Shown: positions 46,515-55,061 of the stretch, one piece after another
Numbering within the stretch: the stretch's first letter is position 1
How the letters are laid out: each line of letters opens with the position of its first letter
Origin: Sphingomonadaceae bacterium
GTDB taxonomy: Bacteria > Pseudomonadota > Alphaproteobacteria > Sphingomonadales > Sphingomonadaceae
DNA length: 64,000 bases
Assembly: GCA_027533105.1 (NCBI GenBank)
Contig: JAPZTW010000008.1
Span: forward strand, 408,684 to 472,683
Reading direction: 5' to 3'
Notes under the pieces: generated by a model
Told to the model about the DNA's origin: nothing
Database searches by the model: none
Seen by the model: the letters and a program-made list of their open reading frames with translations, nothing else
Program-made: the position numbers and the translations under genes

Positions 46515-48224
46515 TTAGCCCATCCGCCGCTGGCCATTGCGACCCTGGCCGCCGCTGCGGCTGGGGCCACGGCGATCGCCGCGGAACTCGCCGCGTCCGT
46601 CACCCCGACCGCCATCGCGCCGTTCACCCTGCGGCGCGGGGCGACGGTCACCATGGGCCGAGGGGCGACGGTCCCCCTGCGGGGCGCCACGACGATCGCC
46701 CTGCGGGGCGGGGCGGCGCTCGACCTGACCAGGAGCCTGGCCGCCGGGGCGCCGATCACCGTGCGGCTTCTTCGGCATCATGCCGAATTCGCGCGCTTCA
46801 CGGTCTTCGGCGGCCAGGGGGTTGAACACCGGGCCACGCTGTTCGCGCGGGGCCCATTCGCTGCGGACCCGCTCGTTGCGGTGATACTGGTCGCGGCTCT
46901 GCCCGTCGCGGCTCTGGCCGCCGGGGCTGCGGTTGTTGTTGCGGCCCCGGTTCTGGCCACCCCGACCGGCCCCGCCACGCCCGCGGGCATCGCGTTCCTC
47001 GCGGCGCGCGTCCTGCTCGGCCTCGGCCGGCTTGCGGCTGGGCAGCGGCAGGCGGGCGGCTTCCTTCTGGAAGTCCTCGGGCAGCGATTGCGGCATCAGC
47101 TTCACGCCGGTCAGCCGCTCGATGTCCTTGAGATAGGCCTTCTCGTCCGGCGCGCAGAAGCTCAGCGCCACGCCATCGGCCCCGGCGCGCGCCGTGCGGC
47201 CAATCCGGTGGACATATTGCTCGGCCACGTTGGGCAGCTCGAAGTTGAACACGTGGCTCACCCCCGAAACGTCGATCCCGCGCGCGGCGATGTCGGTCGC
47301 AACCAGCACCGGGGTCGAACCCTTGCGGAAGGCCAGCAGCGCGGCGGTGCGCTGGGCCTGGCTCTTGTTGCCGTGGATCGCGGCAGCATTGACGCCGGCC
47401 GTGCTCAGGTGGCGCACCACCCGGTCCGCGCCATGCTTGGTCCGGGTGAAGACCAGCGCCCGGTCGATCGACCCATCGGCAAGACCGGCGCGCAACTTCA
47501 GCGTCAGCAGCGCCTGCTTTTCGGCCTGGTTGAGGAAGGTGACGAACTGGTCCACCCGCTCGGCCGTAGTGGCCTGCGGCGTCACTTCGACGCGCACCGG
47601 GTTATGGATGAACTGCTTGCCCAGCTCGGCAATCGCCTTGGGCATGGTGGCCGAGAAGAACAGGCTCTGGCGCTCCTTGGGGAGCATGTTGGCCACGCGC
47701 TTCAGCGGCACGATGAAGCCCAGGTCCATCATCTGGTCGGCTTCGTCGAGCACGAAGATCTCGACATTGCGCAGCGTCAGCGCGCGCTGGTCGATCAGGT
47801 CGAGCAGGCGGCCCGGCGTGGCGACCAGGATGTCGCAGCCCGGCACCAGGGCACGGGCCTGCTTGCCGATGGGGATCCCGCCGAACACGCACTGGACCGA
47901 CAGGTTCAGGTACTTGGCATAGCCGCGCATGTTCTCGGCGATCTGGGCGGCCAGTTCGCGCGTCGGCGAAAGGACCAGCATCCGGCACGATGCATTGCTG
48001 CGCGGCTTTGGGCCAGAACCGCCAACGTCGGCCAGGCGGTGGAGCGAGGGGAGCGAGAACGCGGCGGTCTTGCCGGTGCCGGTCTGGGCAATGCCCAGGA
48101 GGTCGCGCCCTTCCAGCAGGGCGGGGATCGCCTGGCGCTGGATCGGGGTGGGATCGGCATAGCCCTTGGTCTCAAGCGCACGGACAAGCGGCTCGGCCAG
48201 GCCAAGGTCGGTAAAATAGGTCAT
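46515..48224 (-). CDS. DEAD-box RNA helicase, RhlE type
   Basis: A 569-residue helicase. Motifs: Q region DPTPIQRQAIP, I AQTGTGKT, II VLDEADQM (DEAD), III SAT, IV LVFTRTKHGADRV, V ATDIAARGIDV, VI YVHRIGRTARAG. The C-terminal ~190 residues are a Gly/Arg/Gln-rich tail (GDRRPAPQGDRRGAPQGDRRP-type repeats), which should help bind RNA. Normal for RhlE-type proteins, which act in ribosome assembly and cold adaptation. A long leader lies upstream. Confidence 0.95.
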   Translation of the reverse strand: MTYFTDLGLAEPLVRALETKGYADPTPIQRQAIPALLEGRDLLGIAQTGTGKTAAFSLPSLHRLADVGGSGPKPRSNASCRMLVLSPTRELAAQIAENMRGYAKYLNLSVQCVFGGIPIGKQARALVPGCDILVATPGRLLDLIDQRALTLRNVEIFVLDEADQMMDLGFIVPLKRVANMLPKERQSLFFSATMPKAIAELGKQFIHNPVRVEVTPQATTAERVDQFVTFLNQAEKQALLTLKLRAGLADGSIDRALVFTRTKHGADRVVRHLSTAGVNAAAIHGNKSQAQRTAALLAFRKGSTPVLVATDIAARGIDVSGVSHVFNFELPNVAEQYVHRIGRTARAGADGVALSFCAPDEKAYLKDIERLTGVKLMPQSLPEDFQKEAARLPLPSRKPAEAEQDARREERDARGRGGAGRGGQNRGRNNNRSPGGQSRDGQSRDQYHRNERVRSEWAPREQRGPVFNPLAAEDREAREFGMMPKKPHGDRRPGGQAPGQVERRPAPQGDRRGAPQGDRRPSAHGDRRPAPQGERRDGGRGDGRGEFRGDRRGPSRSGGQGRNGQRRMG

Positions 48225-48528
48225 GAAAAACTCACAAATATGGAGCGGCGCAGACGGATTGATCCCGTCTTGCGAAGCAAGGTGTCGTTCGATGCGACCC
48301 TGCGTGAAAAAGGAAGCTTCAGCGGTGCGATCGTCCGTCCGGGCCGGCCCTGTTTCGCCTCATCAGGCGGGCCTCACGCTGCCTCGGACTGCGCCGGATC
48401 ATGGACCCGTTCGCCGTTCGCTGGGGCCGCTCCTAAACAGAGTTGCCGTCAAAAGCAAGGAAATTGCGCGGCGGCATGTGCTTGCCTCCGACTGGCAAGG
48501 TGCGCCACCGCGCCCCGGGCGCCGCGCC
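48225..48528. other. 304-bp gap between helicase and OmpA genes, no gene seen
   Basis: No open frame with a plausible start or coding bias on either strand. For the helicase it would be a long 5' leader, and a few short inverted repeats might fold. I see no clear promoter or terminator. Confidence 0.5.
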
Positions 48529-49401
48529 CTAAAGCCCGTCGACGCTCTTGCTGACCAGGATGTTCACCGCGACCCGGCGGTTCTGGGCCTTGCCCTCGTC
48601 GGTGTCATTGCTCGCCAGCGGGTCGGATTCGGCCATGCCGGTTGGCGTCAACATCCGGTAAGGTTTCCATCGGCACGCCTGCTGCAGGTAATTGATCACG
48701 GCACCGGCGCGCTTTTCGCTCAGCGTCTGGTTGTACTCCTCGCTGCCAACCGAGTCCGTATAGCCCACGACCAGCATCAGGGCATTGTCGGTTGCCTCGG
48801 CCTGACTGGCCGCGGCGCACAGCTCGGACTTGGCCTGCGGCGAAAGGGCCCACCTGCCGGTGTCGAAATAGACGTTGGTGGTGGCCTTCACGTTGTACTT
48901 GTCGATATCGCCCATCCGGCCGCGCAGCGCTTCGGTGGCTGCGGACTGCTCGGCGAACTGTTCGGCGGTGCCCGTCCGGATCATCGCGGCGGTCTTGTAG
49001 TCGCTGCTGCGGAAGCTGATCTGGCTGGCCAGCAGCATGTCACCCGCCTGCAAGGTCTTCACGGTCACTGGCAGGCCGTTCAGCAGTGCATCGGGGCCGG
49101 GCTTGGCGCGCTTACCCCCGAACAGGTTGCTGCTGCCCTTGATCCGGGTCGTCTCGTTGAAGGACACAACCGTGCTGGTACCATCGGCGGTGGTGATCCG
49201 GATGCGGTCAGTGCTGCGGGCGGAAATGATCCCCTTGACCTCGGGCCCCTTGCTCATTGTTGCCGGGTCGGGCTGCAATTGCCCCTCGACAACAATGTTG
49301 GCATCGCTGGCAGGCTGCTGGGCGACCAGCGCGGGAGACAGGCCGGCGGCGATCAGCGCAGCGAAGGCCAGGCGGGCGGGTTGCAGGTGCGAAACGCGCA
49401 T
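48529..49401 (-). CDS. OmpA-family outer-membrane/peptidoglycan-binding protein
   Basis: A 290-residue protein. Signal peptide to about residue 28. The C-terminal OmpA-like domain has VYFDTGRWALSPQAKSELCAAASQAE, MLVVGYTDSVGSEEYNQTLSEKRAGAVINYLQ and NDTDEGKAQNRRVAVNIL, the pattern that binds diaminopimelate. The N-terminal half has no barrel; it is a beta-rich domain with many Thr/Ser residues, so it is probably a periplasmic or surface protein tied to peptidoglycan. ATG 49401 is chosen. Diverges from the M20 peptidase gene. Confidence 0.9.
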   Translation of the reverse strand: MRVSHLQPARLAFAALIAAGLSPALVAQQPASDANIVVEGQLQPDPATMSKGPEVKGIISARSTDRIRITTADGTSTVVSFNETTRIKGSSNLFGGKRAKPGPDALLNGLPVTVKTLQAGDMLLASQISFRSSDYKTAAMIRTGTAEQFAEQSAATEALRGRMGDIDKYNVKATTNVYFDTGRWALSPQAKSELCAAASQAEATDNALMLVVGYTDSVGSEEYNQTLSEKRAGAVINYLQQACRWKPYRMLTPTGMAESDPLASNDTDEGKAQNRRVAVNILVSKSVDGL

Positions 49402-49581
49402 ACGGAACTCCTTGTTGCGCCCCCGCGCCGCGCACCTGTTGCGCCGGACCTTGCTGGCAGATGAACGCGCCAGGCTGGCCTGCACCGGCCCGCGATTGCG
49501 CGGGTCATCCGCGCGATGAACCGTTTTCCGGCCATCTGCCCCGGCGATTGCGCGAGCGGGCAAATTGGGTAGAACCGCGCG

Positions 49582-50925
49582 ATGATCCGCACTGTCCTGG
49601 CTGCCGCCCTTTTCGTTACCGCCCCCGCGCTGGCTTCTGCCCCTGCCTGGGCTGATGCCCCGGCGCGCAGCGCACCGACCAAGGCCGAGCGGACGATGAT
49701 CGCCACGGTCGATGCCGAACAGGCGCGCCACCTCGCGCTGCTGGAAAAGCTGGTCAACCAGAACAGCGGCACCCGCAACCTGGCGGGCGTCAGGGCCGTG
49801 CATGACATGCTGGTGCCGGAATTCGAAGCACTGGGCTTTACGGTGCGCTGGGTCGATCAGTCGGCTGTGGGCCGGGCCGGGCACTTTATTGCCGAGCATA
49901 GGGGCAAGCCCGGCACCAAGCGGCTGCTGCTGATCGGCCACCTCGATACCGTGTTCGAGCTCGACCATCCGTTCCAGAAGTTCGAGCGGATCAGCGCCGA
50001 CAAGGCCAAGGGGCCGGGCGTGGCCGATGACAAGGGCGGGGTGGTGGCCATGCTCGCCGCGCTGCGCGCGATGCACAAGGCCGGGACGCTCAAGGACGCC
50101 AATATCGAAGTGGTGCTGACCGGGGACGAGGAAGAGGCAGGCCTGCCGCTGTCGATCGCCCGGGCCGATCTGGTCGCCGCGGGCAAGCGCGCCGATGCCG
50201 CGCTCGATTTCGAGGGGCTGAGCCAGGAAAACGGGAAGGACATGGGTTCGATCGCCCGCCGCTCGGCAGGAAACTGGAAAGTCACCGTTACGGCCCGCAG
50301 CGGCCATTCGAGCGGGATCTTTTCAGACAAGGCGGGCGAAGGCGCGATCTATCCGCTCGCCCAGATCCTGGCGGCATTTCGGAAGGAGTTGCCCGAACCC
50401 AATCTGACCTTCAACGTGGGGATGGTCACGGGCGGGTCCAGCGCGGCGATTGCCCCCAGCGGCGCCAATGCCGAGGCCACTGGCAAGAGCAATATCATCC
50501 CCGCGGTGGCGATTGCCATGGGCGATTTGCGCGCCCTCAGCCCGGAATCGATCGCACGAACCGAGGCAAGGATGCGCGATATCGTCGCCCGCCCATTCAA
50601 TGGCGGCGAGGCGAAGCTGGAATTCGAGGACAAGTATCCGCCCATGGCCCCAACCGAGGGCAACCGCGCGCTGCTGGCCAAGCTCAACTCCGTGAATGCC
50701 ACCCTGGGGCTGGAGCCGATGGCGGCGCTTGATCCCCTCAAGCGGGGGGCCGGCGATATCAGTTTCGTTGCTGCCGATGTCGATAGCCTGGTGGGCCTCG
50801 GCCCGGCCAGCAGCGGCGATCACACGGCGGACGAGACGGTCGACATTCCCAGCCTGTGGCGCCAGGCCAAGCGGGCGGCGCTGTTGATGACGCGCCTGTC
50901 ACGCGAACCGGCGGTCAAGCGCTGA
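49582..50925 (+). CDS. M20 metallopeptidase, glutamate carboxypeptidase-like, exported
   Basis: A 447-residue enzyme. Signal peptide to about residue 25. Zinc ligands and catalytic residues: IGHLDTVFEL (His, and Asp after), GPGVADDKGGVVAM (bridging Asp), VVLTGDEEEAG (catalytic Glu and zinc Glu), ALDFEGL, and SGDHTADE (C-terminal His). Dimerisation domain is at the middle. It should release C-terminal Glu or similar residues in the periplasm. Good length. Confidence 0.92.
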   Translation: MIRTVLAAALFVTAPALASAPAWADAPARSAPTKAERTMIATVDAEQARHLALLEKLVNQNSGTRNLAGVRAVHDMLVPEFEALGFTVRWVDQSAVGRAGHFIAEHRGKPGTKRLLLIGHLDTVFELDHPFQKFERISADKAKGPGVADDKGGVVAMLAALRAMHKAGTLKDANIEVVLTGDEEEAGLPLSIARADLVAAGKRADAALDFEGLSQENGKDMGSIARRSAGNWKVTVTARSGHSSGIFSDKAGEGAIYPLAQILAAFRKELPEPNLTFNVGMVTGGSSAAIAPSGANAEATGKSNIIPAVAIAMGDLRALSPESIARTEARMRDIVARPFNGGEAKLEFEDKYPPMAPTEGNRALLAKLNSVNATLGLEPMAALDPLKRGAGDISFVAADVDSLVGLGPASSGDHTADETVDIPSLWRQAKRAALLMTRLSREPAVKR

Positions 50926-51101
50926 GCCTGCATCCCATCTCGCGCGGGCCGGATTCGCCCTGCGACGGCACTTGCCGGATCGAGCCTGCCACCGGCTGGT
51001 GCCTCGGCTGCAAGCGCACGCTCAGCGAGATTGCCGACTGGCCGATGCTGAAACCGCAGGAAAAACATGCGATCCTGCGGGCGTTAAAGGATCGGGGCTA
51101 G
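50856..51101 (+). CDS. DUF1289 family protein
   Basis: A small protein of at most 81 residues with the DUF1289 core DSPCDGTCRIEPATGWCLGCKRTLSEIADW, which has four cysteines in a zinc/Fe-S-like layout. The only canonical start, GTG 50856, lies inside the M20 gene in another frame (70-bp overlap). The true start may be a non-canonical codon near the M20 stop, as the conserved part only begins near 50960. Function unknown. Confidence 0.6.
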   Translation: MAPGQAGGAVDDAPVTRTGGQALSLHPISRGPDSPCDGTCRIEPATGWCLGCKRTLSEIADWPMLKPQEKHAILRALKDRG

Positions 51102-51583
51102 GACCAGGCGGCGAGGCCCGGATCGGTCAGCCCCTGCTGGCGGCGCAGCGCGGCCCGGGCCAGCCGCTCCACCTCGGCCTTGCGGCGCGCGGCGTTGAGC
51201 GGAACGGTGGGGGCAGGGCGCAGGATCTCGGCGTCATAGCCATCGGCCACGATCAGCCCGCAGCGCTCGGGCCGGAAGGCCTCGGTCTCCATGCAGGCGC
51301 GGTCGAGATGGGCGGCAAGGCCCCAATAGAACCGGTCGCAATGGTCAAGGTAGTCGGGCCACTTGGCATCGCCCATAAGGTCCGCCTTGCTCACCTTGAT
51401 CTCCACGATCACCAGGTGGCCCTTGGCGTCGATCCCCATCAGGTCGGCCCGGCGATTGGAGCGCAAGGGCATTTCGGGCAGGCACCAGATGTCATTGCGG
51501 GCAAACAGGCGGCAGATGCCCCGGGCCACGGCCTGGGCGGCCTTCAGGTCGCTGTCGGTGGGAATCGCCAGGGTACCGGTCAT
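51098..51583 (-). CDS. mmcB: MmcB-family DNA repair protein
   Basis: A 161-residue protein with the MmcB outline: AAQAVARGICRLFARNDIWCLPEMPLRSNRRADLMGIDAKGHLVIVEIKVSKADLMGDAKWPDYLDHCDRFYWGL. The D-x-(V/I)-E-I-K pattern matches a PD-(D/E)xK nuclease fold. Caulobacter MmcB helps mitomycin C tolerance. ATG 51583 is taken; the ORF opens at 51775 but lacks a start there. It converges on the DUF1289 gene, overlapping by 4 bp. Confidence 0.85.
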   Translation of the reverse strand: MTGTLAIPTDSDLKAAQAVARGICRLFARNDIWCLPEMPLRSNRRADLMGIDAKGHLVIVEIKVSKADLMGDAKWPDYLDHCDRFYWGLAAHLDRACMETEAFRPERCGLIVADGYDAEILRPAPTVPLNAARRKAEVERLARAALRRQQGLTDPGLAAWS

Positions 51584-51623
51584 CCCGGCAGCATAGGAAC
51601 AGAATGGGAACTTTGCAAGGCGC

Positions 51624-52061
51624 TCAGGTAAAGCGGCGAATGACCGGCGGCATGGCTCCCGGCGGCGGCACCAGCGCCAGCAGCGCCGTGCGGGCGGTCT
51701 GGAACTCCTGCCACAGCGCCAGGGCGGCGGCGGCCGGGTTGACCCCGCGGGCCTGGACCGCCAGCAGCGCGGCAATGCCCGGCTCCATCACGGCGGAAAG
51801 ATCGGCCACGCCCTGTTCGGCGAGGTTGCGGCGCCAGCCTCCGGCATCGCGCATCACCGCGGGAAAGTTGCGGACCTCGGAGCTCATCGGTTCGGGCGCC
51901 AGGCCCGCCAGCATGGCCACCACGCCCGCCGCATCGTGCAGCGCGGCCCACTTCATGCTCATCGCGCTAGCCGAAGCCTGGCCGAAATCGGGCCGCCCCG
52001 AACCGGGCAGCACGCCGGGCGCGGACCCGGCAGGCGGGAAAGAGGGCGGCATTGCGTTCAT
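51624..52061 (-). CDS. Hypothetical protein, 145 aa
   Basis: A soluble, Ala/Pro-rich protein with a flexible N terminus (about residues 1-30) followed by a helical domain (SMKWAALHDAAGVVAMLAGLAPEPMSSEVRNFPAVMRDAGGWRRNLAEQG). No motif known to me. ATG 52061 is chosen over the upstream ATG 52070. It lies between mmcB and the tRNA-Arg gene, the last core gene before the integrative element. Confidence 0.65.
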   Translation of the reverse strand: MNAMPPSFPPAGSAPGVLPGSGRPDFGQASASAMSMKWAALHDAAGVVAMLAGLAPEPMSSEVRNFPAVMRDAGGWRRNLAEQGVADLSAVMEPGIAALLAVQARGVNPAAAALALWQEFQTARTALLALVPPPGAMPPVIRRFT

Positions 52062-52181
52062 CGGGCCCACCCTAGCCGGGCGGTGCTTGCCAAATCGCTA
52101 ATTACCGGCCTGCTCCGGAAACACACTGGCCCAGAAAGGCACTGGCATTACCCGCAAGCTGCTGCTAACCGCCCGGTCCAG

Positions 52182-52260
<79 letters not shown>

Positions 52261-52313
52261 ATTATCCCATAAAATCAACTGTTTGAGAGTTTAACAAAAA
52301 CTCGAATGGTCCC

Positions 52314-52353
52314 GTTTTGTCCATTTTTGTCATTGACAAAACGTTGACAAAAA
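52314..52353. promoter_or_regulatory. Left arm-type integrase sites
   Basis: Two GTTTTGTC/TTTTTGTC units (52314-52321, 52324-52331) face two GACAAAA units (52335, 52346), the latter within TTGACAAAACGTTGACA (52333-52349), which is nearly repeated at 63373-63389. Placement between attachment repeat and integrase gene suits arm-binding sites, and the TTGACA pieces could also drive the integrase gene. Confidence 0.55.
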
Positions 52354-52411
52354 GCGGTGTCCAAGAGCATCACTCTGATATACCTTGAGAAGGTGTCTTG
52401 GAGACCTTTGG

Positions 52412-53629
52412 ATGTCCAAATACGCCGAACAGGTTGATGTCAGAGGTGATGGTCGGATCATCCTCTACAAACGTGCCGATCTGAGGAACCCGAAGTGGCA
52501 GGTACGAATCCGAGTTCCCAACGCCACGGGATACAAGATCGTCAGTGCCAAGACTGAGGATCAGCGAGAGGCGGAGCGGTTCGCCCTCGACCTCTATGAG
52601 GACCTCTACCTTCACGTAAAATCAGGCGGGTCGATCCAGTCACGGACCTTCAAGCAGGTCTTCGAGGAGTGGAAGAAGCACGTCGCAACGATGGGTCATA
52701 CTCGCCAAGGTGGATCGTGGGATGCGACGATCGATCGGGTCGAGACCTATGCCGTGAAGTTCTTCGGGCAGATGAAGATCGACACCATCGGTCCGAAGGA
52801 TTTTGCGGACTTCTGGGTGTGGAGAAAATCCAACTACAATCGGTCTCGACCGTCCAACGGGACACTGCGCCGAGAGCGGACCAGCATCCTACCTGTGTTC
52901 AAATTTGCGGTGACCCGAGGTTACCTCCAGTCGGTGCCAGAGACCGATCCGCCCAAGGCGACATTGGAACGGCGACCGACCTTCACCCAGGACGAATGGC
53001 GAAAGATCTACACCAAAGCACGAGACTGGGTGAAAGAGGGCGAGTCACGAGCTACTTGGCGGCAGCGGTTTATGACCCAGCAGTACGTGCTGGTCCTCGC
53101 TAACACGGGTCTAAGAGTGGGTGAACTGCGAGGTCTGCGATGGAGTGACCTTCGCACCGTTAAAACCACCGACGGGACTCGTCTCGTTGCTGAGGTTCGT
53201 GGCAAGACTGGCATCCGAGAGGTGGTGTTCCAAGACGGCGCCGAGAACTACATCAAGCGGGTCTATGATCAGCGGATGGATGAACTCGGCGATCCACCGC
53301 CTGAAGACGAGGTGATCTTCTGCCACCGAGACGGATCGCCTATTCAGACGATGAAGACCGCCTTCTACTCGCTGCTCAGGTTTGCGGGAGTACCCATCGA
53401 GCGCAATGGCGGGTCACGGACGATCTACTCGCTACGGCACTTCTACGCCACGATGCGCCTATCGCACGATACCAGCCCATTCCTTTTGGCGAAGCAGATG
53501 GGGACCTCGGTTGAGATGTTGGAAAAGTTCTATGGGCAGACCGTCTCATCCGAACTGGCAGCCCAGATCACCAAGGCAACTAGGGCAAAGGGCTCTGGCA
53601 AGGCGGCTGGGGCGTATCCGTTCGAGTGA
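52412..53629 (+). CDS. int: Tyrosine-type integrase of the element
   Basis: A 405-residue site-specific recombinase. The N-terminal arm-binding part and SAM-like core-binding domain (about residues 77-180) precede the catalytic domain. Arg235 is in NTGLRVGELRGLRW, Lys265 in GKTGIRE, Arg342 in TIYSLRHFYAT, and the nucleophile is Tyr374 in EMLEKFYGQ. The box II His is replaced by Tyr339 and the box III His region reads QMGTSVEM, a pattern seen in some tRNA-specific integrases. The TTG at 52385 is in frame, but ATG 52412 has GGAG upstream. Its place next to the tRNA fits an att-linked integrase. Confidence 0.93.
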   Translation: MSKYAEQVDVRGDGRIILYKRADLRNPKWQVRIRVPNATGYKIVSAKTEDQREAERFALDLYEDLYLHVKSGGSIQSRTFKQVFEEWKKHVATMGHTRQGGSWDATIDRVETYAVKFFGQMKIDTIGPKDFADFWVWRKSNYNRSRPSNGTLRRERTSILPVFKFAVTRGYLQSVPETDPPKATLERRPTFTQDEWRKIYTKARDWVKEGESRATWRQRFMTQQYVLVLANTGLRVGELRGLRWSDLRTVKTTDGTRLVAEVRGKTGIREVVFQDGAENYIKRVYDQRMDELGDPPPEDEVIFCHRDGSPIQTMKTAFYSLLRFAGVPIERNGGSRTIYSLRHFYATMRLSHDTSPFLLAKQMGTSVEMLEKFYGQTVSSELAAQITKATRAKGSGKAAGAYPFE

Positions 53630-53670
53630 CCGTTCAGGATCTAAAATGACGTTACGTAGAGAGTGACCTG

Positions 53671-53841
53671 CTACTCGCCTTCTTCCACCTCGACCCATCG
53701 ACCTAGATGGGTGCGTGCAATCTTTTTATTGCAGTTTCGACAACGAGATACCCAACGATTCCCATCGTGATGGACTCTACGCCGATACCTGCGGTGGATC
53801 CCTCGCCTGCAAAACAGGACCCGATAGAGGAGCTTGATCAT
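53671..53841 (-). CDS. Small CxxC protein, 56 aa, below ORF-length cutoffs
   Basis: An open frame of 56 codons with ATG 53841 and TAG 53673-53671. The protein is basic, with FCRRGIHRRYRRRVHHDGNRW then SRCRNCNKK, so three cysteines plus histidines could hold one zinc. Small proteins of this look occur in alphaproteobacterial phages and islands. The upstream GAGGA is somewhat far (about 15 bp), so the start is not certain. It converges on the integrase gene. Confidence 0.5.
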   Translation of the reverse strand: MIKLLYRVLFCRRGIHRRYRRRVHHDGNRWVSRCRNCNKKIARTHLGRWVEVEEGE

Positions 53842-53999
53842 TTCAATTTCGTATTCGTCCTCAACGCCGCAAAATACTAAAAAAATTTAACTGTTAAATT
53901 CACGTATAAGAAATCTTTAGTATACAATTTTATCTAACCTGCTTAGCAATGGTTAAGCCAAATATGGATGGCATCTAAAATAACAAACAGGGCTTATTA

Positions 54000-54305
54000 A
54001 TGAACATATTTTCATTAATGAAGGGGATTGAGCAGAAAACTAAGGCAAGGTGTCTGAGCTCAGAAGGAGAAATAATCACATATCTTTATGAATACGGACC
54101 GTCCCGTCCATTCGAAATTGTGAATGCTTCGACGCATTCAGGCGTTAATGTTTTTTCGAAGCTATCCGACTTGTGCAGAATTGGTGTGCTAGTGCGGTTC
54201 AAAAAGCACGAAAGAGCGAGACCGATTTATAGCCTCACTAGCGAGTTCAAGCTCTTTATTGACGCACAAGTTGCTGAAAAGACGAGCACCACCAGGATCG
54301 TCTAA
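54000..54305 (+). CDS. Small winged-helix-like DNA-binding protein
   Basis: A 101-residue protein whose centre reads as a winged helix: GEIITYLYEYGPSRPFEIVNASTHSGVNVFSKLSDLCRIGVLVRFKKHERARPIYSLTSE. The wing has basic residues. This resembles MarR/ArsR-like regulators. It may govern genes of the element. Upstream sequence is AT-rich with possible -10 boxes. No Cys or His ligand set is visible. Family not firmly assigned. Confidence 0.65.
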   Translation: MNIFSLMKGIEQKTKARCLSSEGEIITYLYEYGPSRPFEIVNASTHSGVNVFSKLSDLCRIGVLVRFKKHERARPIYSLTSEFKLFIDAQVAEKTSTTRIV

Positions 54306-54499
54306 CCGCTCAAGTTTGAGCCTGCCAGATTTGCAGTCATCGCTATCGGCACTGCGATGCGGAATGAATGAGAATTCTGACAGGCAAGGCAGATCAACAA
54401 TCGTTGTCAGTTTGACGCTGATCAAAGCAGTTCGACCCAAACTCTGCTTTGGCTTAAGCGCAACCCAAGGGAACAAAGCGACCCGTTCCCTGTCGCCTA

Positions 54500-54529
54500 G
54501 CCCAGCACTCAAGTGCTGGGCATTTTTTT
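54500..54529 (+). terminator. Intrinsic terminator in the element
   Basis: GCCCAGCACT (54500-54509) pairs with AGTGCTGGGC (54512-54521), then A and seven T residues follow. Between 54306 and 54500 there is no convincing gene, yet another hairpin (GGGAAC...GTTCCC at about 54469-54490) stands just before it. So it may end either the winged-helix mRNA or a small RNA. Confidence 0.8.
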
Positions 54530-54547
54530 CAACGCTACGCAGGTTGC

Positions 54548-54937
54548 TCACAGCGAGCCAGGGTAGCGTCCTTCATAATCAATGGCGGACCCAATTAGCA
54601 CGGCACAAGATCTCAGCTTGTTTAAATGATTTCCGTGCCCGCAAAATGCAAAAAACCAAAAGCGAGGCTCTACCCCAAAGCTGACATAGGTTTTGTTGCC
54701 AATTGTACTGACCCATACAACGTAAAAGCAAGTGCACTTCCGCTCTTTATGTGGTCGGAAGGCAACAAGGCGCTTCAGTTTTGCGTCCTGATCTGCGACT
54801 TTGAAACCCGATGATTCAAAAATGTACAATATCTTTGCAAATGCAGTGCTCGCCATTTCAGAGGTAAAGAGACCCTGTTTAAGCCAAGGCATCTTGACCA
54901 AGAAGCGATGATACTTCGAGCGCAACCGACTGGTCAT
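54548..54937 (-). CDS. Hypothetical protein, 129 aa, in the element
   Basis: A 129-residue protein with an ATG at 54937 that has AGGGGAAGGG 8-9 bp upstream, a good ribosome-binding site. It is basic at the N terminus (SRLRSKYHRFLVKMPWLKQG) and has a central FKVADQDAKLKRLVAFRPHKERKCTCFYVVWVSTIG region, then aromatic segments. I do not recognise it. An opposite-strand frame at 54259-54684 contains a terminator and looks spurious. Confidence 0.55.
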   Translation of the reverse strand: MTSRLRSKYHRFLVKMPWLKQGLFTSEMASTAFAKILYIFESSGFKVADQDAKLKRLVAFRPHKERKCTCFYVVWVSTIGNKTYVSFGVEPRFWFFAFCGHGNHLNKLRSCAVLIGSAIDYEGRYPGSL

Positions 54938-55061
54938 TATTCGCCCTTCCCCTGGGACGACCAAATGATAACGCTAGAAGCTCCAGATTCTCGGGGCTTT
55001 CGCCGCCAATTTGATAATATTGCAGATTTGCAAGCAGTGTTTGCCCCGTAAAACAATAGCC

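Noticed and set aside
46491..48554. 687-codon plus-strand frame
   Set aside because: Antisense to the DEAD-box helicase.
54259..54684. 141-codon plus-strand frame
   Set aside because: It runs through a perfect intrinsic terminator (54500-54529) and opposes a gene with a good ribosome-binding site.
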